Positions 10,144 to 19,938 are shown, counted from the stretch's first letter. The stretch: 64,000 nucleotides of DNA from Metalysinibacillus jejuensis (GCF_003057615.1 NZ_QAFW01000005.1:29536-93535), one strand, 5' to 3'. Program-made: numbers and translations. Notes: generated by a model not told the origin, from the sequence alone.

Positions 10144-10419
10144 ATGACACAAAAGAAAAGCACACGACCAAACATCATGATTGACTACAAGCAACGCATG
10201 TCTAAACAAGAGGTAGCTACATTTTTACGCACGATTGCCGATAAGCTCGATGAAGACGGTAAGTTCACGCTAACACAAGGTGACAAGACTCACGAAGTAG
10301 AGCCAGCAGCTTCACCTTTACTAGAAGTTGAATATCGTGAACGTAACGGCAAATATAAATTTGAAATTGAACTTGAGTGGCGCCCGAATGATACAAAGCG
10401 TAGCTTAACAATTGAATAA
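10144..10419 (+). CDS. Amphi-Trp domain protein
   Basis: This small 91-residue protein matches the amphi-Trp family: a helix-rich start (KQEVATFLRTIADKLDEDGKFTL) is followed by amphipathic strands with alternating acidic and aromatic residues, ending in ELEWRP. Family function is unknown. I chose the ATG at 10144, 9 nt after AGGAG; GTG 10141 and TTG 10135 are in frame but less well placed. It stands alone, with a terminator directly behind it. Confidence 0.88.
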   Translation: MTQKKSTRPNIMIDYKQRMSKQEVATFLRTIADKLDEDGKFTLTQGDKTHEVEPAASPLLEVEYRERNGKYKFEIELEWRPNDTKRSLTIE

Positions 10420-10426
10420 CAATGAT

Positions 10427-10452
10427 AAAAAAGCTGGCATGCCAGCTTTTTT
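10427..10452. terminator. Bidirectional terminator
   Basis: A perfect palindrome with AAAAAAGCTGG on one side and CCAGCTTTTTT on the other lies between the converging amphi-Trp and lipoamide dehydrogenase genes. Confidence 0.9.
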
Positions 10453-10453
10453 C

Positions 10454-11791
10454 TTATATATGAATCCCTCTTCCAAATACTTCGCGCGCCGATTCCCCGA
10501 TATGCTCCGACATAGTCGGATGTGGATAAATCATATTCGCTACCATATCAATATCAGCACCTGCTGTTTTAGCAGCTAAAATAGAGTTGAGCAATTCAGT
10601 CGATTTATCTCCCATAACGCAAGCCCCTAAAATACGACGGTCTTTATCTGCTACGATTAATTTAACAAACCCTTCTGTATTGCCTTCCATTAGCGCTTTT
10701 GCATTTGTGCGCAGTGGTAACTCAATCATCGTATATGGCTCTTGTACTTCATGCGCTAGCAAACCAAAAGTGGCAATTTCAGGATGCGTATACACACAAC
10801 GCGGAATTTCATCTTGTTGCACAGGTTTTGGGTTACGCCCAAGTAAGTGTTCAACAACATGGATGCCCTCTGCACTTGCAGAGTGGGCGAGTTGTACACC
10901 GCCGATTAAATCACCGATGGCATAAACATGTGGTTTAGACGTTTGGCAATGAAGATCGACATCAATAAGACGTCCATCAAACTTTAAGCCGAGTGACGTT
11001 GCAATTTCAACGTTCGGACGTCGCCCTGTTGCAAACAGAAGATTTTCGAATGGCATCTCACCGATAGACGTATGAATAACGTTGCCTTCAAAGCGCTCGA
11101 AAGTAAAATCAAGCACTAAATTGATGCCTAACTCCTCCATGCGCTTCTTAATAATTGGTCGTGCATCAGGTTCTTCCGTTTGTAAAATATCTTCACTATG
11201 GTTAAGCACCGTAACTTTTGTACCGAGTGGCGCTAACGCAAATGCCATCTCAATTGCAATAACACCGCCACCAATAATCGTTAATTCCTTCGGTAATGTT
11301 GTAATATCAAAAAATGTGTCTGTCGTGTAGTAGGTTGTCGTTTCTAGTCCTTCGAATGGCGGTACGAATGGCTTACTACCTGTAGCTAGCATAATGTCTT
11401 TTGCTGTAAAATTTTCATCGCCTACTGTCACCGTTAAGTCATCTGCTACGGTAGCTTCACCTGCATAGTAAGCTACATGATTTTTTTCGATATAATGCCC
11501 TAAATTATCAATTAACTCATCAACAATTTTATCTTTACGACGCATCAGTTTAGCAAAATCGATGGTAGTTTCTTCTGCATTTATACCCCATGTACGCCCA
11601 CGTTCAATCGATTGAACGAGCTTGCTGTGCTCTAGCATAATTTTAGATGGAATGCACCCTACATTATAACAAGCCCCACCTACTTTTTTACGTTCTACTA
11701 ACGCTACTTTCATTCCGTTTTTCGCTGCATGAATTGCCGCAATATAGCCGCCAGGGCCTGCGCCAATAATCGCTAAATCATAGTTTTTCAT
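10454..11791 (-). CDS. Dihydrolipoyl dehydrogenase-like flavoprotein
   Basis: This FAD-dependent pyridine-nucleotide disulfide oxidoreductase has 445 residues. The N-terminal FAD fold is AIIGAGPGGYIAA, the redox disulfide is GGACYNVGCIPSK, the second nucleotide-binding fold is TIIGGGVIAIE, the FAD motif is HVYAIGDLIGG, and the catalytic His-Glu region is YPHPTMSEHIGE. These fit the E3 subunit of 2-oxoacid dehydrogenase complexes. No E1 or E2 gene is nearby, so it is an orphan E3 or a related disulfide reductase. The start is ATG 11791, after AGAGGTG; the GTG at 11800 is less likely. Confidence 0.9.
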   Translation of the reverse strand: MKNYDLAIIGAGPGGYIAAIHAAKNGMKVALVERKKVGGACYNVGCIPSKIMLEHSKLVQSIERGRTWGINAEETTIDFAKLMRRKDKIVDELIDNLGHYIEKNHVAYYAGEATVADDLTVTVGDENFTAKDIMLATGSKPFVPPFEGLETTTYYTTDTFFDITTLPKELTIIGGGVIAIEMAFALAPLGTKVTVLNHSEDILQTEEPDARPIIKKRMEELGINLVLDFTFERFEGNVIHTSIGEMPFENLLFATGRRPNVEIATSLGLKFDGRLIDVDLHCQTSKPHVYAIGDLIGGVQLAHSASAEGIHVVEHLLGRNPKPVQQDEIPRCVYTHPEIATFGLLAHEVQEPYTMIELPLRTNAKALMEGNTEGFVKLIVADKDRRILGACVMGDKSTELLNSILAAKTAGADIDMVANMIYPHPTMSEHIGESAREVFGRGIHI

Positions 11792-11843
11792 ACACTTCAC
11801 CTCTTGCGTTTACCATAGCATTTACAATTTAGCTTTGCAACGC

Positions 11844-11883
11844 AAAAAGAAGCTTGCTAACGTTCATTTAGTTAGCAAGCTTC
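11844..11883 (-). terminator. Terminator after the YceI gene
   Basis: GAAGCTTGCTAAC pairs with GTTAGCAAGCTTC across a 9-nt loop, with TTTTT following on the minus strand. Confidence 0.85.
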
Positions 11884-11890
11884 TCATTAA

Positions 11891-12418
11891 TTAAGCAGCA
11901 GGGTTTAACTCTAAAGCAACGTGAATTTTCACATCTTTACCAACGAGTACGCCGCCTGTTTCTAACGCTGCATTCCACGTTAAGTCAAAGTCTTCACGAT
12001 TAATTTTCGTCTCTGCTTCGAAGCCATACACTTCTGTACCATCTGGCGTCTTTCCTTTGCCGTTATACTCCACTTCAAAAGTAACGGGTTTTGTAACACC
12101 TTTTATCGTCATATCACCTGTTACTTGATAATCGTCACCGTCTCGTACAATATTCGTAGAAGTGAATGTGATAGTAGGATGTGCTTCTGCATTAAAGAAG
12201 TCAGCTGAACGCAGATGGTTATCGCGGTCGCTATTGCGCGTGTTAATGCTCGCAACCTCAATTGTAAATGCAATATTCGCCGTTGTTAAATCAGCTAAGT
12301 CTTCGGCTGATACTGTGGCATCATACGTATCAAATGTACCTTTTACTTTACTCACCATCATATGCTTAATCGAAAATTCAATGCTTGAGTGATTGCTATC
12401 TACTTTATAATTTGCCAT
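11891..12418 (-). CDS. YceI family lipid-binding protein
   Basis: The 175-residue protein matches the YceI lipocalin-like family: an N-terminal YKVDSNHSSIEFSIKHMMVSKVKGTF, a central SADFFNAEAHPTITF, and DMTIKGVTKPVTFEV. Family members bind isoprenoids or amides in a beta-barrel. Many Gram-negative members are periplasmic, but no signal peptide is visible here, so it is probably cytoplasmic. ATG 12418 has GGAGG 8 nt upstream. It is monocistronic, with its own terminator. Confidence 0.93.
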   Translation of the reverse strand: MANYKVDSNHSSIEFSIKHMMVSKVKGTFDTYDATVSAEDLADLTTANIAFTIEVASINTRNSDRDNHLRSADFFNAEAHPTITFTSTNIVRDGDDYQVTGDMTIKGVTKPVTFEVEYNGKGKTPDGTEVYGFEAETKINREDFDLTWNAALETGGVLVGKDVKIHVALELNPAA

Positions 12419-12493
12419 GCCAAATTCCTCCTCATTACGTAGTTAGTTATCTATATCCTTTTATCTCGAATTTGAAACATATTTTTTAAAAAA

Positions 12494-12530
12494 TAAAAAA
12501 AGCACCATTTTTCTAGAGTGAAAAATGGTA
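12494..12530 (-). terminator. Terminator after the thermonuclease gene
   Basis: ACCATTTTTC and GAAAAATGGT form a stem around a short loop, followed by TTTTTTT on the minus strand, just behind the stop at 12543. Confidence 0.8.
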
Positions 12531-12542
12531 ACTTCTATTGTA

Positions 12543-13145
12543 CTACTCGATAACTTCAGGATGGAAACCATCTTTTTGCAAGTAATTTTCATGTTTCCAA
12601 ATCCCTTTTTGCTGCGCTTTAGCTTGTGCTTCAACATCTTTAAACTGTTGCTCAAATGTATCATTGTCAGGATTAATAAAGCGTACAGCAGCTAAGCCTT
12701 CTTTTAATAATGCTTCTTGTACTAATTGATCATCTGCAAAAATATAGGCCAGCAAGCGGTCGTAGTGGTCCTTCTCTTTTCCTTCATCAAACACAATATA
12801 CACATGGCGCGCTTCCATCAATAATTTTTTTGTGAAATATTTACCTTCTTCAGCAAATGGCATGGGCTCGCCTTTTTGATAATTCATTTCTGGTGTATCT
12901 ACCATTAAAAATCGTACTTTTTGTTTTTGTCCGTCCACCTCTACTTGAGCGGTATCACCATCATACGCTTGAATAAACTTCACTTCTACACGCGCTTTAC
13001 CCGTCGCCTCTTCTACTTGTTCAATCGTAATATGATCAGGTAAAGCATCTTTATCTGGTGGTGGGTCAGCAAAAATCATGTATAAAATAATACCGATTAA
13101 AATAACGCCACCTGAAATTAACGACTTAACGTCTTTCATTTGCAT
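12543..13145 (-). CDS. Membrane-anchored thermonuclease (SNase) family protein
   Basis: The 200-residue protein has an N-terminal hydrophobic segment (residues 8-25, LISGGVILIGIILYMIFA) and then a staphylococcal nuclease fold. Catalytic features are visible: YDGDTAQV (Ca ligand Asp), VRFLMVDTPE (Arg and Asp/Glu pair) and YDRLLAYIF (second active-site Arg). The family cleaves DNA and RNA with Ca2+. The anchor places the domain outside the membrane, where it could act on extracellular DNA; this is inference. The start is ATG 13145, 6 nt after GAGGG. Confidence 0.92.
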   Translation of the reverse strand: MQMKDVKSLISGGVILIGIILYMIFADPPPDKDALPDHITIEQVEEATGKARVEVKFIQAYDGDTAQVEVDGQKQKVRFLMVDTPEMNYQKGEPMPFAEEGKYFTKKLLMEARHVYIVFDEGKEKDHYDRLLAYIFADDQLVQEALLKEGLAAVRFINPDNDTFEQQFKDVEAQAKAQQKGIWKHENYLQKDGFHPEVIE

Positions 13146-13184
13146 AGTTTTCCCTCACTTTTCTTTTTTCGTTTTCCATTATAC

Positions 13185-13226
13185 AAGAAAAATGAGAAAT
13201 CACACATGGGATGTGCAATTTCTCAC
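13185..13226 (-). terminator. Terminator after the PgpA-like gene
   Basis: TGAGAAATTGCACAT and ATGTGTGATTTCTCA form a long imperfect stem with TTTTTC behind it on the minus strand. Confidence 0.75.
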
Positions 13227-13236
13227 CGTTGTTACA

Positions 13237-13818
13237 TTAAATTTCTGCTAATTTCTTCACTTTTTTACCGAAGCTAACGGGATCGACAGCCGCGAACGTC
13301 TGCCCCATTTCTTCAAGGTCACGCCAACGATGCGCAATGCGAGACGCTGCGCACGCTGCAATACTGCCGACTAAATCATCTAAAAATGTATGAACATGAT
13401 CACCAGGTACCGTATCTAACTGATTAATAATACCAACTTTTTGTTTATCTAAATGGCCATAAGTCGTTACTGCGATACTGCCGTATGTAAATACTGAGCC
13501 TAGCGCAATCGTTTCATCTACGCCAAATAGTCCTTCATCCGACTCAATAATTTGTTGAAGTGGTGCAGAAAGCATTTTCTTTTCAGCTAACTCATCAAGT
13601 TCAATACCTACTAATACCGCATGTTGTACTTCACGTTTATTTAATACACGGTCTACTGAGCTAACACAATGTTGCATCGTTAATCCTTCGTTATAAGGGC
13701 TTTGCATTGCGTAAACAATTTCAGCGATATCTTCTAACGTCACCCCACGGCGTACGAGCGCCTCTTTTGTTGCGCGTGTTACATCGTCTGAATGCACACG
13801 CATTGTTTTATTATGCAT
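13237..13818 (-). CDS. Phosphatidylglycerophosphatase A-like protein (YutG family)
   Basis: The 193-residue protein matches Bacillus YutG: RRGVTLEDIAEIVYAMQSPY near the start, LNKREVQHAVLVGIELDELAE in the middle, and a C-terminal HTFLDDLVGSIAACAASRIAH. The family is assigned to PgpA (phosphatidylglycerophosphate to phosphatidylglycerol), although Gram-positive members lack the membrane segments of the Escherichia coli enzyme. The start is ATG 13818, 7 nt after AGAGGAC. It sits alone between terminators. Confidence 0.88.
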   Translation of the reverse strand: MHNKTMRVHSDDVTRATKEALVRRGVTLEDIAEIVYAMQSPYNEGLTMQHCVSSVDRVLNKREVQHAVLVGIELDELAEKKMLSAPLQQIIESDEGLFGVDETIALGSVFTYGSIAVTTYGHLDKQKVGIINQLDTVPGDHVHTFLDDLVGSIAACAASRIAHRWRDLEEMGQTFAAVDPVSFGKKVKKLAEI

Positions 13819-13925
13819 AACTTTTGTCCTCTTTTCTAAAAAATAATAGTACTAACTCCTCTATTATACCTTTAGTTTTTTAATATGGTACAATTTCGAT
13901 ACAACTTACGTGAGGAGTGACACAT

Positions 13926-14645
13926 GTGGAAAAAGGTTCAATTCAAGATGTGGTGTTTTATAGCGAAGCTTTACAAGAAGAGTTACAACTTTATGTATAT
14001 GTGCCAGCTAACTACACCCCTTTAACAGAATACCAATTACTCATCGCCTCTGATGGCAATGATTATTTTCAATTAGGCGGCATTACACGCCTAGCCGACG
14101 AATTAATTGATACGATGGAAATTGAAGACGTTATTATCGTCTTTGTCCCTTATCGTGATGCGCTAGACCGCAAAGATAAATACATTCCAAGCGGCAGTAA
14201 ATACCATAAATATTTGACATTTTTAGCGGACGAACTCGTACCTTATATGGATAAAAACTATGCCACGACAGAGCTTGCTATGGGGCGCACGCTTATTGGC
14301 GACTCAATGGCTGCTACAATTTCGTTAATGGCTGCCCTCACCTACCCTAATATTTTTGGTAAAGCCATTTTGCAATCTCCTTATGTCGATGAAGACGTAA
14401 TGCAAGCGGTAAAAGATTTTAAAACACCGACGCAAATTTCTATCTATCACATTATCGGTACGGGTGAAGACCGTGTTAAAACTACGGACGGCACATACGA
14501 AGATTTCTTAACGCCTAATCGCACTATGCATGAAGTGATGGTCGAGCGAGGTTACCCTGTATTTTATGATGAATTTGAAGGTATTCATACATGGAAATAC
14601 TGGAAGCCTGATTTACGTCGTGCATTAATTAAAAATTTCGCGTAA
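13926..14645 (+). CDS. Alpha/beta hydrolase, esterase D/Fes-like (YjcH-like)
   Basis: This predicted esterase has 239 residues. The nucleophile elbow is GDSMAA (near residue 120), preceded by a TELAMGRTLI strand. The catalytic acid region (VKTTDGTYEDF) and the C-terminal His (GIHTWKYW) fit the Fes/esterase-D type. I prefer GTG 13926, 8 nt after GAGGAG; GTG 13917 would sit on the ribosome-binding site. An ATG at 13924 is in another frame. It is followed by a 2H phosphoesterase and a GNAT gene, the same three families as B. subtilis yjcH, yjcG and yjcF. The substrate is unknown. Confidence 0.85.
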   Translation: MEKGSIQDVVFYSEALQEELQLYVYVPANYTPLTEYQLLIASDGNDYFQLGGITRLADELIDTMEIEDVIIVFVPYRDALDRKDKYIPSGSKYHKYLTFLADELVPYMDKNYATTELAMGRTLIGDSMAATISLMAALTYPNIFGKAILQSPYVDEDVMQAVKDFKTPTQISIYHIIGTGEDRVKTTDGTYEDFLTPNRTMHEVMVERGYPVFYDEFEGIHTWKYWKPDLRRALIKNFA

Positions 14646-14749
14646 TCATCTACGACTCAAAATGCTGTACTAAGAAGGCAAGTCGTTCACTTAATGTAGT
14701 TTTCTGTTATACTAAATAAAAATACGCTTTTATCGGGAGGTAACGAACA

Positions 14750-15262
14750 TTGAAATACGGTATTGTCGCTTTTCCATCAAAACAAATTCAAGATTTAGCT
14801 AATCATTATCGCAAACGTTATGATACACACTATTCACAAATTCCGCCTCACTTCACTTTTGTGGATGCTTTTACAGCAGATGAGTCGGAGCTATCTACTA
14901 TCGTTACTAAAATTGGTGATATCGCTAAGCACTTTGCACCTATCGAAATGCATGCAACACGTATTAGCACCTTTTCACCTGTCACAAATGCAATTTATTT
15001 CCGCATTGAACCGACAGAGCAAATTAACGCGATACATAAAGCGTTAGTCGAAAGCCTACAACATGAACAAAAGCATGTCTTTACACCGCATATTACGATT
15101 GGTCAAGATTTATCCGATGCTGAGCATGACGATATTATCGGTCAACTGCGCATGGTTGGTGTAGATGCTAAAGAAAAAATCGACCGCATTCACTTACTAT
15201 ATCAGCTCGAAAATGGCTCATGGTCAACGTATGATACGTTTCGACTAACTGGGGAGGTATAA
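14750..15262 (+). CDS. YjcG-like 2H phosphoesterase (2'-5' RNA ligase superfamily)
   Basis: The 170-residue protein has the two HxT motifs of the 2H superfamily: HFTFVDAF near residue 33 and HITIGQDL near 110. Members hydrolyse or ligate 2'-5' or cyclic phosphodiester bonds in RNA or nucleotides; the substrate here is unknown. The start codon is TTG at 14750, 9 nt after GGGAGG. The GNAT gene begins 1 nt after its stop, so the two are probably translationally linked. Confidence 0.9.
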   Translation: MKYGIVAFPSKQIQDLANHYRKRYDTHYSQIPPHFTFVDAFTADESELSTIVTKIGDIAKHFAPIEMHATRISTFSPVTNAIYFRIEPTEQINAIHKALVESLQHEQKHVFTPHITIGQDLSDAEHDDIIGQLRMVGVDAKEKIDRIHLLYQLENGSWSTYDTFRLTGEV

Positions 15263-15263
15263 T

Positions 15264-15698
15264 ATGTACCAAGTTCTTATCGCTCGTACACCACAACAAC
15301 GAGAAGATGCATTTTTTATCCGTAAAAAAGTTTTCGTTGAAGAGCAAAACGTTCCACTACACCTAGAGATTGATGATTTCGACACGAGTGATGATGTGGT
15401 ACATTTCGTTTTATATGATGATGCAAAAGTGATTGGGGCTGCACGCGTTCGCCAAAGTGAACCCGGTGTCGCTAAAATTGAGCGAGTATGTATTGATTAT
15501 GACTACCGTGGTAAAAATCTCGGTATTCTCATTATGCAAGAGCTCGAAAAACATATTCGTACATTGCCTTATCAAACGATGAAGCTCAACGCCCAAACCT
15601 ATGCCATCCCTTTCTATGAAAAACTCGGCTTTACAGTTACATCTGTAGAGTTTTTAGATGCCGGTATTCCGCATCGTTCAATGGAAAAAACCATTTAA
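15264..15698 (+). CDS. GNAT family N-acetyltransferase (YjcF-like)
   Basis: The 144-residue acetyltransferase has the GNAT strands DVVHFVLYDDAKVIGAARV, an acetyl-CoA loop region VCIDYDYRGKNLGILIMQ, and the typical end AIPFYEKLGF. The start ATG 15264 follows GGGGAGGT. It forms an operon with the upstream 2H phosphoesterase and probably the esterase. The acceptor molecule is unknown. Confidence 0.92.
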   Translation: MYQVLIARTPQQREDAFFIRKKVFVEEQNVPLHLEIDDFDTSDDVVHFVLYDDAKVIGAARVRQSEPGVAKIERVCIDYDYRGKNLGILIMQELEKHIRTLPYQTMKLNAQTYAIPFYEKLGFTVTSVEFLDAGIPHRSMEKTI

Positions 15699-15730
15699 AA
15701 AAGGAAACGCAGCCGCGTTTCCTTTTTGTT
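15699..15730. terminator. Bidirectional terminator, GNAT/mgtE
   Basis: GGAAACGC-AGCC-GCGTTTCC, flanked by an A run and a T run, lies between converging genes. Confidence 0.85.
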
Positions 15731-15754
15731 TTACATACCGATGGCAAAATAAAA

Positions 15755-17131
15755 TTAACCAATTTGACTTAAAAATACGGTTGCTAAGCCGAGGTAAATT
15801 AAAATACTCGTAATATCATTTAACGTCGTAATAAATGGTCCCGATGCTACTGCTGGGTCAATTTTTAAACGGTGCATTAATAATGGAATAAATGAGCCTG
15901 CTAATGTTGCCACAATAATTGAACAGCAAATCGCGGCGCCTACTAACATACCGAGTAGTAACTCACCTTTCCAAAAGTACACGATACCGATAATTAATAA
16001 GCCACATACTACACCCATAATCATGCCCGTAAACAACTCACGCACGAGTAATTTAAGCTTGCTCTCGTCCTCTAAGTCACCTGTTGCAATACCACGAATT
16101 GCTACTGCTAGCGCTTGTGTACCACTGTTACCACTTGTCCCTGCAATTAATGGAATAAATATCGCCAGCAACGCTACTTTTTCGAGTGTCGCTTCGAACT
16201 GTCCCATTAAATTCGCTGTTAACATACCAAGGAATAATAAAATAACGAGCCATGGCAAACGTTTTGTCGCTGCTTGAAAAGGATTAATATCGAACTTGTC
16301 CATATCTGAAATACCCGCTAATTTTGAGTAGTCTTCCGATGCTTCTTCATCGATAACGTCGATAATATCATCGACTGTAATAATACCGAGTAACACACCG
16401 GCATCATCAATAACAGGTGTCGCTAAGAAGTTATAGTCCTTCATAATTTGCGCGACTTCTTCTTGGTCATCCTTTACATGCACCATCACAACACGTTCGT
16501 TCATAATGTCATGTATGCGCGCTTTAGGATCGGCTATGATTAAATCACGTAACGAAACAACGCCTGTTAAGCGGTGCGCCTCGTCCACTACGAACACATA
16601 ATAAATGGTTTCGGCATTCGGTGCTTCTTTACGTAAAATAGTCATGGCAGTCGCTACCGTTGATGCCTCAGGAATTGCGACATACTCCGTCGTCATAATA
16701 GAACCCGCTGTATCTTCTGCATAGCCTAGTAGCTCATTAATCTCGTCCGCTACATCTTCATCCATCATCTCTAAATAACTTTCACGATGGGCATCATCTA
16801 ACTCATTTAATACGTCAACTGCATCATCGGTATACATATGAGATAACATTTCTGCACCGTAAGCTGTGTCCATCTCGCGTAAAAATGCTTCATACTCATC
16901 GTCATCTACTTCTAAGCCTTCATATAAATCCGCCATCTCTTTCGGAGACAAAACGGCATATAGTTGCTTACGTATATCTGGGCCCACCTTTTCGTAAAAC
17001 TGTGCCTTATCGTATGAGTGCAACGATAAAAATTCTTCACGGAAAGCCTCGGCATTTACATCGCGAAGCATTTTTAATAAATGCGCTTCGTCATAAGCGA
17101 CTTCTTCCTGTTCGGTTTTTTCCATTGTCAC
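15755..17131 (-). CDS. mgtE: Magnesium transporter MgtE
   Basis: This is a 458-residue Mg2+ channel/transporter. The cytosolic N domain (residues 15-135) is acidic and helical. Tandem CBS domains follow (about 140-265, with TEYVAIPEASTV and TVDDIIDVIDEE), then a connecting helix and five membrane helices (about 290-458) with GTSGNSGTQALAVAIRG. Mg2+ binding between N and CBS domains normally closes the pore. The start is probably GTG 17131, 7 nt after GGAGGAG, though ATG 17125 is possible. No M-box riboswitch fits in the short upstream gap. It is the last gene behind relQ-nadK-rluD-like. Confidence 0.95.
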   Translation of the reverse strand: MTMEKTEQEEVAYDEAHLLKMLRDVNAEAFREEFLSLHSYDKAQFYEKVGPDIRKQLYAVLSPKEMADLYEGLEVDDDEYEAFLREMDTAYGAEMLSHMYTDDAVDVLNELDDAHRESYLEMMDEDVADEINELLGYAEDTAGSIMTTEYVAIPEASTVATAMTILRKEAPNAETIYYVFVVDEAHRLTGVVSLRDLIIADPKARIHDIMNERVVMVHVKDDQEEVAQIMKDYNFLATPVIDDAGVLLGIITVDDIIDVIDEEASEDYSKLAGISDMDKFDINPFQAATKRLPWLVILLFLGMLTANLMGQFEATLEKVALLAIFIPLIAGTSGNSGTQALAVAIRGIATGDLEDESKLKLLVRELFTGMIMGVVCGLLIIGIVYFWKGELLLGMLVGAAICCSIIVATLAGSFIPLLMHRLKIDPAVASGPFITTLNDITSILIYLGLATVFLSQIG

Positions 17132-17187
17132 GTTCTGTCTCCTCCTTCCAAATAGCTAATCATCTACTCTATAATAGTAGTCTGTCG

Positions 17188-18111
17188 TCAATTGGGCAAA
17201 CGATTTTTTTGTGACGTTACACCTGCCATATCGACAGGTAACGCGCTTGTAATAGATAAAGGCACTTTTGTTAGTGGATGGATAAACATTAATCTACTGC
17301 AATGAAGCGCCTGTCGGTTTATCCGTCGTCTGTCTCCTCCGTATAATGTGTCGCCTAACAAAGGATGCCCTATATGTGCCAAATGTACCCGAATTTGATG
17401 GGTACGCCCTGTATATAAAGCTAATTTAACGTGGCTAACAATAGCCCCGTCTAAATTGACATACTTTACTACTGTAACATCTGTGCGTGCAGATTGCCCA
17501 TCTTCACACACTTCACGCGCAATAATGCTATCTTTCGCTCGGCCGATTGGCGCGGTAATACACTGAGCATTAACGCGACCTGTTGCTAGCGCTTCATATT
17601 CACGCGTAAGCTCTCCACGCTTTTGCATTTCACTTAACAAGTGATGTACGTGACGATGTTTGGCAATGCAAACAATACCCGAAGTATCTCGGTCTAAGCG
17701 CGTTACAATATGGGCCGTCACATGCAAGCCTTGTTGTTCAAAATACCCACATACGTCGTTTGCTACACTATTTGTAGGGTGTTCACGTGAAGGTATCGTA
17801 TTTTGATGTGCGGGTTTATTAATGATGAGCAGTGCATCATCTTCATAGAGCACAGTGAGCGGAGCGTAAGTGGCGACTAATCCTTCGCTTCGTGTCTCTT
17901 GTGGAAATACTAAAGTTACTTCATCCCCTCTTTGTAAAGGGTAACGTACATTTTGTTCTACGCCATTTACCGTAATTTTTCCGCCTGTAAATTTAATGGC
18001 CGTCAGTGCACGTTTAGAAACACCATACGCCGCAATTGCTTCACGGAGCAGTTGCGGCGTATGCACAATAAAGGTAAGCGTAAAGTTACTCATTTGACAC
18101 AAATGATTCAT
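17188..18111 (-). CDS. RluD-family RNA pseudouridine synthase (YjbO-like)
   Basis: The protein has about 307 residues, with an S4-like N-terminal part ([23 protein letters not shown]) and the RluA/RluD catalytic core. The motif [11 protein letters not shown] holds the catalytic Asp; the usual His before RLD is Thr here. C-terminal [20 protein letters not shown] is diagnostic. It converts uridine to pseudouridine in rRNA or tRNA. ATG 18111 has GGGAG 7 nt upstream, while ATG 18093 begins nearer the conserved N-terminus but lacks a good site. Either start overlaps the nadK 3' end, consistent with coupled translation, as in B. subtilis. Confidence 0.92.
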   Translation of the reverse strand: MNHLCQMSNFTLTFIVHTPQLLREAIAAYGVSKRALTAIKFTGGKITVNGVEQNVRYPLQRGDEVTLVFPQETRSEGLVATYAPLTVLYEDDALLIINKPAHQNTIPSREHPTNSVANDVCGYFEQQGLHVTAHIVTRLDRDTSGIVCIAKHRHVHHLLSEMQKRGELTREYEALATGRVNAQCITAPIGRAKDSIIAREVCEDGQSARTDVTVVKYVNLDGAIVSHVKLALYTGRTHQIRVHLAHIGHPLLGDTLYGGDRRRINRQALHCSRLMFIHPLTKVPLSITSALPVDMAGVTSQKNRLPN

Positions 18112-18880
18112 GCACGCGCTCCCAAAACGGGAATGGGCGGAAACGTGCGAAACGAATTTTTTGTTCAGCCACGGTAAACGTAATCGTTTTAATATCTTTT
18201 TTTACTAATTGTAAATGATCTACCGTCATATTAAAGCTCTGTTCATTTACTGGCTTTAACACACATTTATGGTGTGCTGGTAATACGAGCGGTGAACCTA
18301 CCGTACGAAACACACGATTATTAATAGATGCAATTTCCGTCATTTGGATGGCTGGTAAGGTTGGGTGAATAATCGCGCCACCTAACGCTTTATTGTAAGC
18401 GGTACTGCCTGATGGTGTCGAAACACATAAACCGTCGCCACGGAAACGTTCAAAATGGTCGTCATTTAATTCTACATCCATTACTAGCGTTACATCAGGT
18501 GATTTAACTGTCGCTTCATTTAACGCCAAGTGCGACTCTGCCGGCGAGTTATAATGTTCAACTACCATTTCAAGCAACGGGTATGCCACTACACGGAAAT
18601 CCCGCTTAGCGATAGAAAGTACGAGCTTTTCTAGTTCAGACGGCTTCCAGTCAGCATAAAACCCTAAATGTCCTGTATGAATACCTACAAAAGATACCGT
18701 ATCAAGCAGGTGGCTATAGCGGTGAAAGGCATGTAGTAGTGTACCATCCCCACCGATTGAAATAACGATATCTGGGTTCTCCTCATCTAACGTCAAACCA
18801 AAATCTTCTAAATACGTCGTAGCTAAAGCCATCAGTTCATTCGATTGCTCATCGCGACGTGATTGAATTGAAAACTTCAT
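18086..18880 (-). CDS. nadK: NAD kinase
   Basis: This 264-residue enzyme phosphorylates NAD to NADP. The diagnostic [13 protein letters not shown] loop is at about residue 40, the LNEATVKS motif (NE/D) is near 120, and [23 protein letters not shown] follows in two parts. The ATG shares one base with the relQ stop (TAATG), so translation is coupled. The pairing of alarmone synthase and NAD kinase matches B. subtilis. Confidence 0.97.
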   Translation of the reverse strand: MKFSIQSRRDEQSNELMALATTYLEDFGLTLDEENPDIVISIGGDGTLLHAFHRYSHLLDTVSFVGIHTGHLGFYADWKPSELEKLVLSIAKRDFRVVAYPLLEMVVEHYNSPAESHLALNEATVKSPDVTLVMDVELNDDHFERFRGDGLCVSTPSGSTAYNKALGGAIIHPTLPAIQMTEIASINNRVFRTVGSPLVLPAHHKCVLKPVNEQSFNMTVDHLQLVKKDIKTITFTVAEQKIRFARFRPFPFWERVHESFVSNE

Positions 18881-19548
18881 TATGATTCACGCTCCTCATT
18901 CGTTCGAATCGTTACATTTGATGCCTCTTTATATTCCGTAAAGTACGCTTGTGCATCTTGTATTTCACTGCGAATCGACGACATTTCTTCATCTAAGCGG
19001 AATGCTGCTTCTGCGGCGCTTTGCAATCGATTTTTAATCTCATTAGGGAATACCCCTTTATATTTATAATTAAGCGAATGCTCAATAGACGCCCAGAAAT
19101 TCATAGCGAGCGTACGTATTTGGATTTCGCCGTAGACAATTACTTGTCCATTAATGGTCTCTACGGGGTACTCAATTAACATATGATGTGAGCGGTAGCC
19201 ACTCGGTTTACTATGCGTAATGTAATCGCGCTCTTCAATAACACGCATATCATTACGCTGTCGAATTAACTCTGCTACCGTCGCAATATCATCTACAAAT
19301 TGACACATAATACGCAAGCCTGCAATATCTTGTAGTTTTTTACCGAGCTCAACAGATGGTTGAAAGGCAAGTTCTTTTTCCGATGCTTTTTCGTAAATGC
19401 TGGCTAATGGCTTAACGCGCCCTGTCACAAATTCAATCGGCGAATTGGTGTTGGCATTACTAAATTGCGTGCGCATCCCTTTTAACTTTACTTTTAACTC
19501 ATCAACTGCCTGTTTATACGGTCCTAAGAAAACTTCCCATTGTCCCAT
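18880..19548 (-). CDS. relQ: Small alarmone synthetase (RelQ/YjbM)
   Basis: The 222-residue protein is a synthetase-only (p)ppGpp enzyme. Motifs include [11 protein letters not shown], the G-loop [36 protein letters not shown], and a C-terminal helical stretch for tetramer formation. It lacks the HD hydrolase and TGS/ACT domains of long RelA/SpoT. It transfers pyrophosphate from ATP to GTP or GDP. The start is ATG 19548 after AGGGGG. It leads the cluster relQ-nadK-rluD-like. Confidence 0.96.
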   Translation of the reverse strand: MGQWEVFLGPYKQAVDELKVKLKGMRTQFSNANTNSPIEFVTGRVKPLASIYEKASEKELAFQPSVELGKKLQDIAGLRIMCQFVDDIATVAELIRQRNDMRVIEERDYITHSKPSGYRSHHMLIEYPVETINGQVIVYGEIQIRTLAMNFWASIEHSLNYKYKGVFPNEIKNRLQSAAEAAFRLDEEMSSIRSEIQDAQAYFTEYKEASNVTIRTNEERES

Positions 19549-19569
19549 CTTTTAACCCCCTGTCACCGA

Positions 19570-19938
19570 CTACTGTAAGACGTCTGCAAACGTTGCTTCT
19601 ACTTCTGTTACAAAAGCTTCACCATAGTTATCATTGCCCTCAATATTGTAAAGTAATGCAATAAATTGTTCTGTAAAGCCTGGAAGTGTAAGCGTAGTCT
19701 GTCCATCCGTTACGGTTAGTTGCTGTTCCATTACCTTTGCTAGCTGTGGCCAGTGTTGCTTTTCAATGCGTAAATACACATACGCATCGCCTACATCTAC
19801 TAAGTAAATAAACGCAAAGTTATCAGAGTCTGCTAACACCTGCTCTGCACCTCGCATTTGGTCATTCAATTCATTTTCGTTTACAATGAATTGATACGTT
19901 TGTTCATTAATTTGTTGTACTGTAATTGTTTTACGCAA
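19570..19938 (-). CDS. UPF0738 family protein (YjbL-like)
   Basis: This conserved protein of unknown function has the family core DSDNFAFIYLVDVGDAYVYL and IEGNDNYGEAFVTEVEATFA. I chose a TTG start at 19938, 7 nt after GGGAAG. It gives 122 residues and an N-terminus (xRKTITVQ) that lines up with my memory of YjbL. ATG codons at 19959 and 19971 lack a good site. It precedes relQ on the same strand. Confidence 0.85.
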   Translation of the reverse strand: MRKTITVQQINEQTYQFIVNENELNDQMRGAEQVLADSDNFAFIYLVDVGDAYVYLRIEKQHWPQLAKVMEQQLTVTDGQTTLTLPGFTEQFIALLYNIEGNDNYGEAFVTEVEATFADVLQ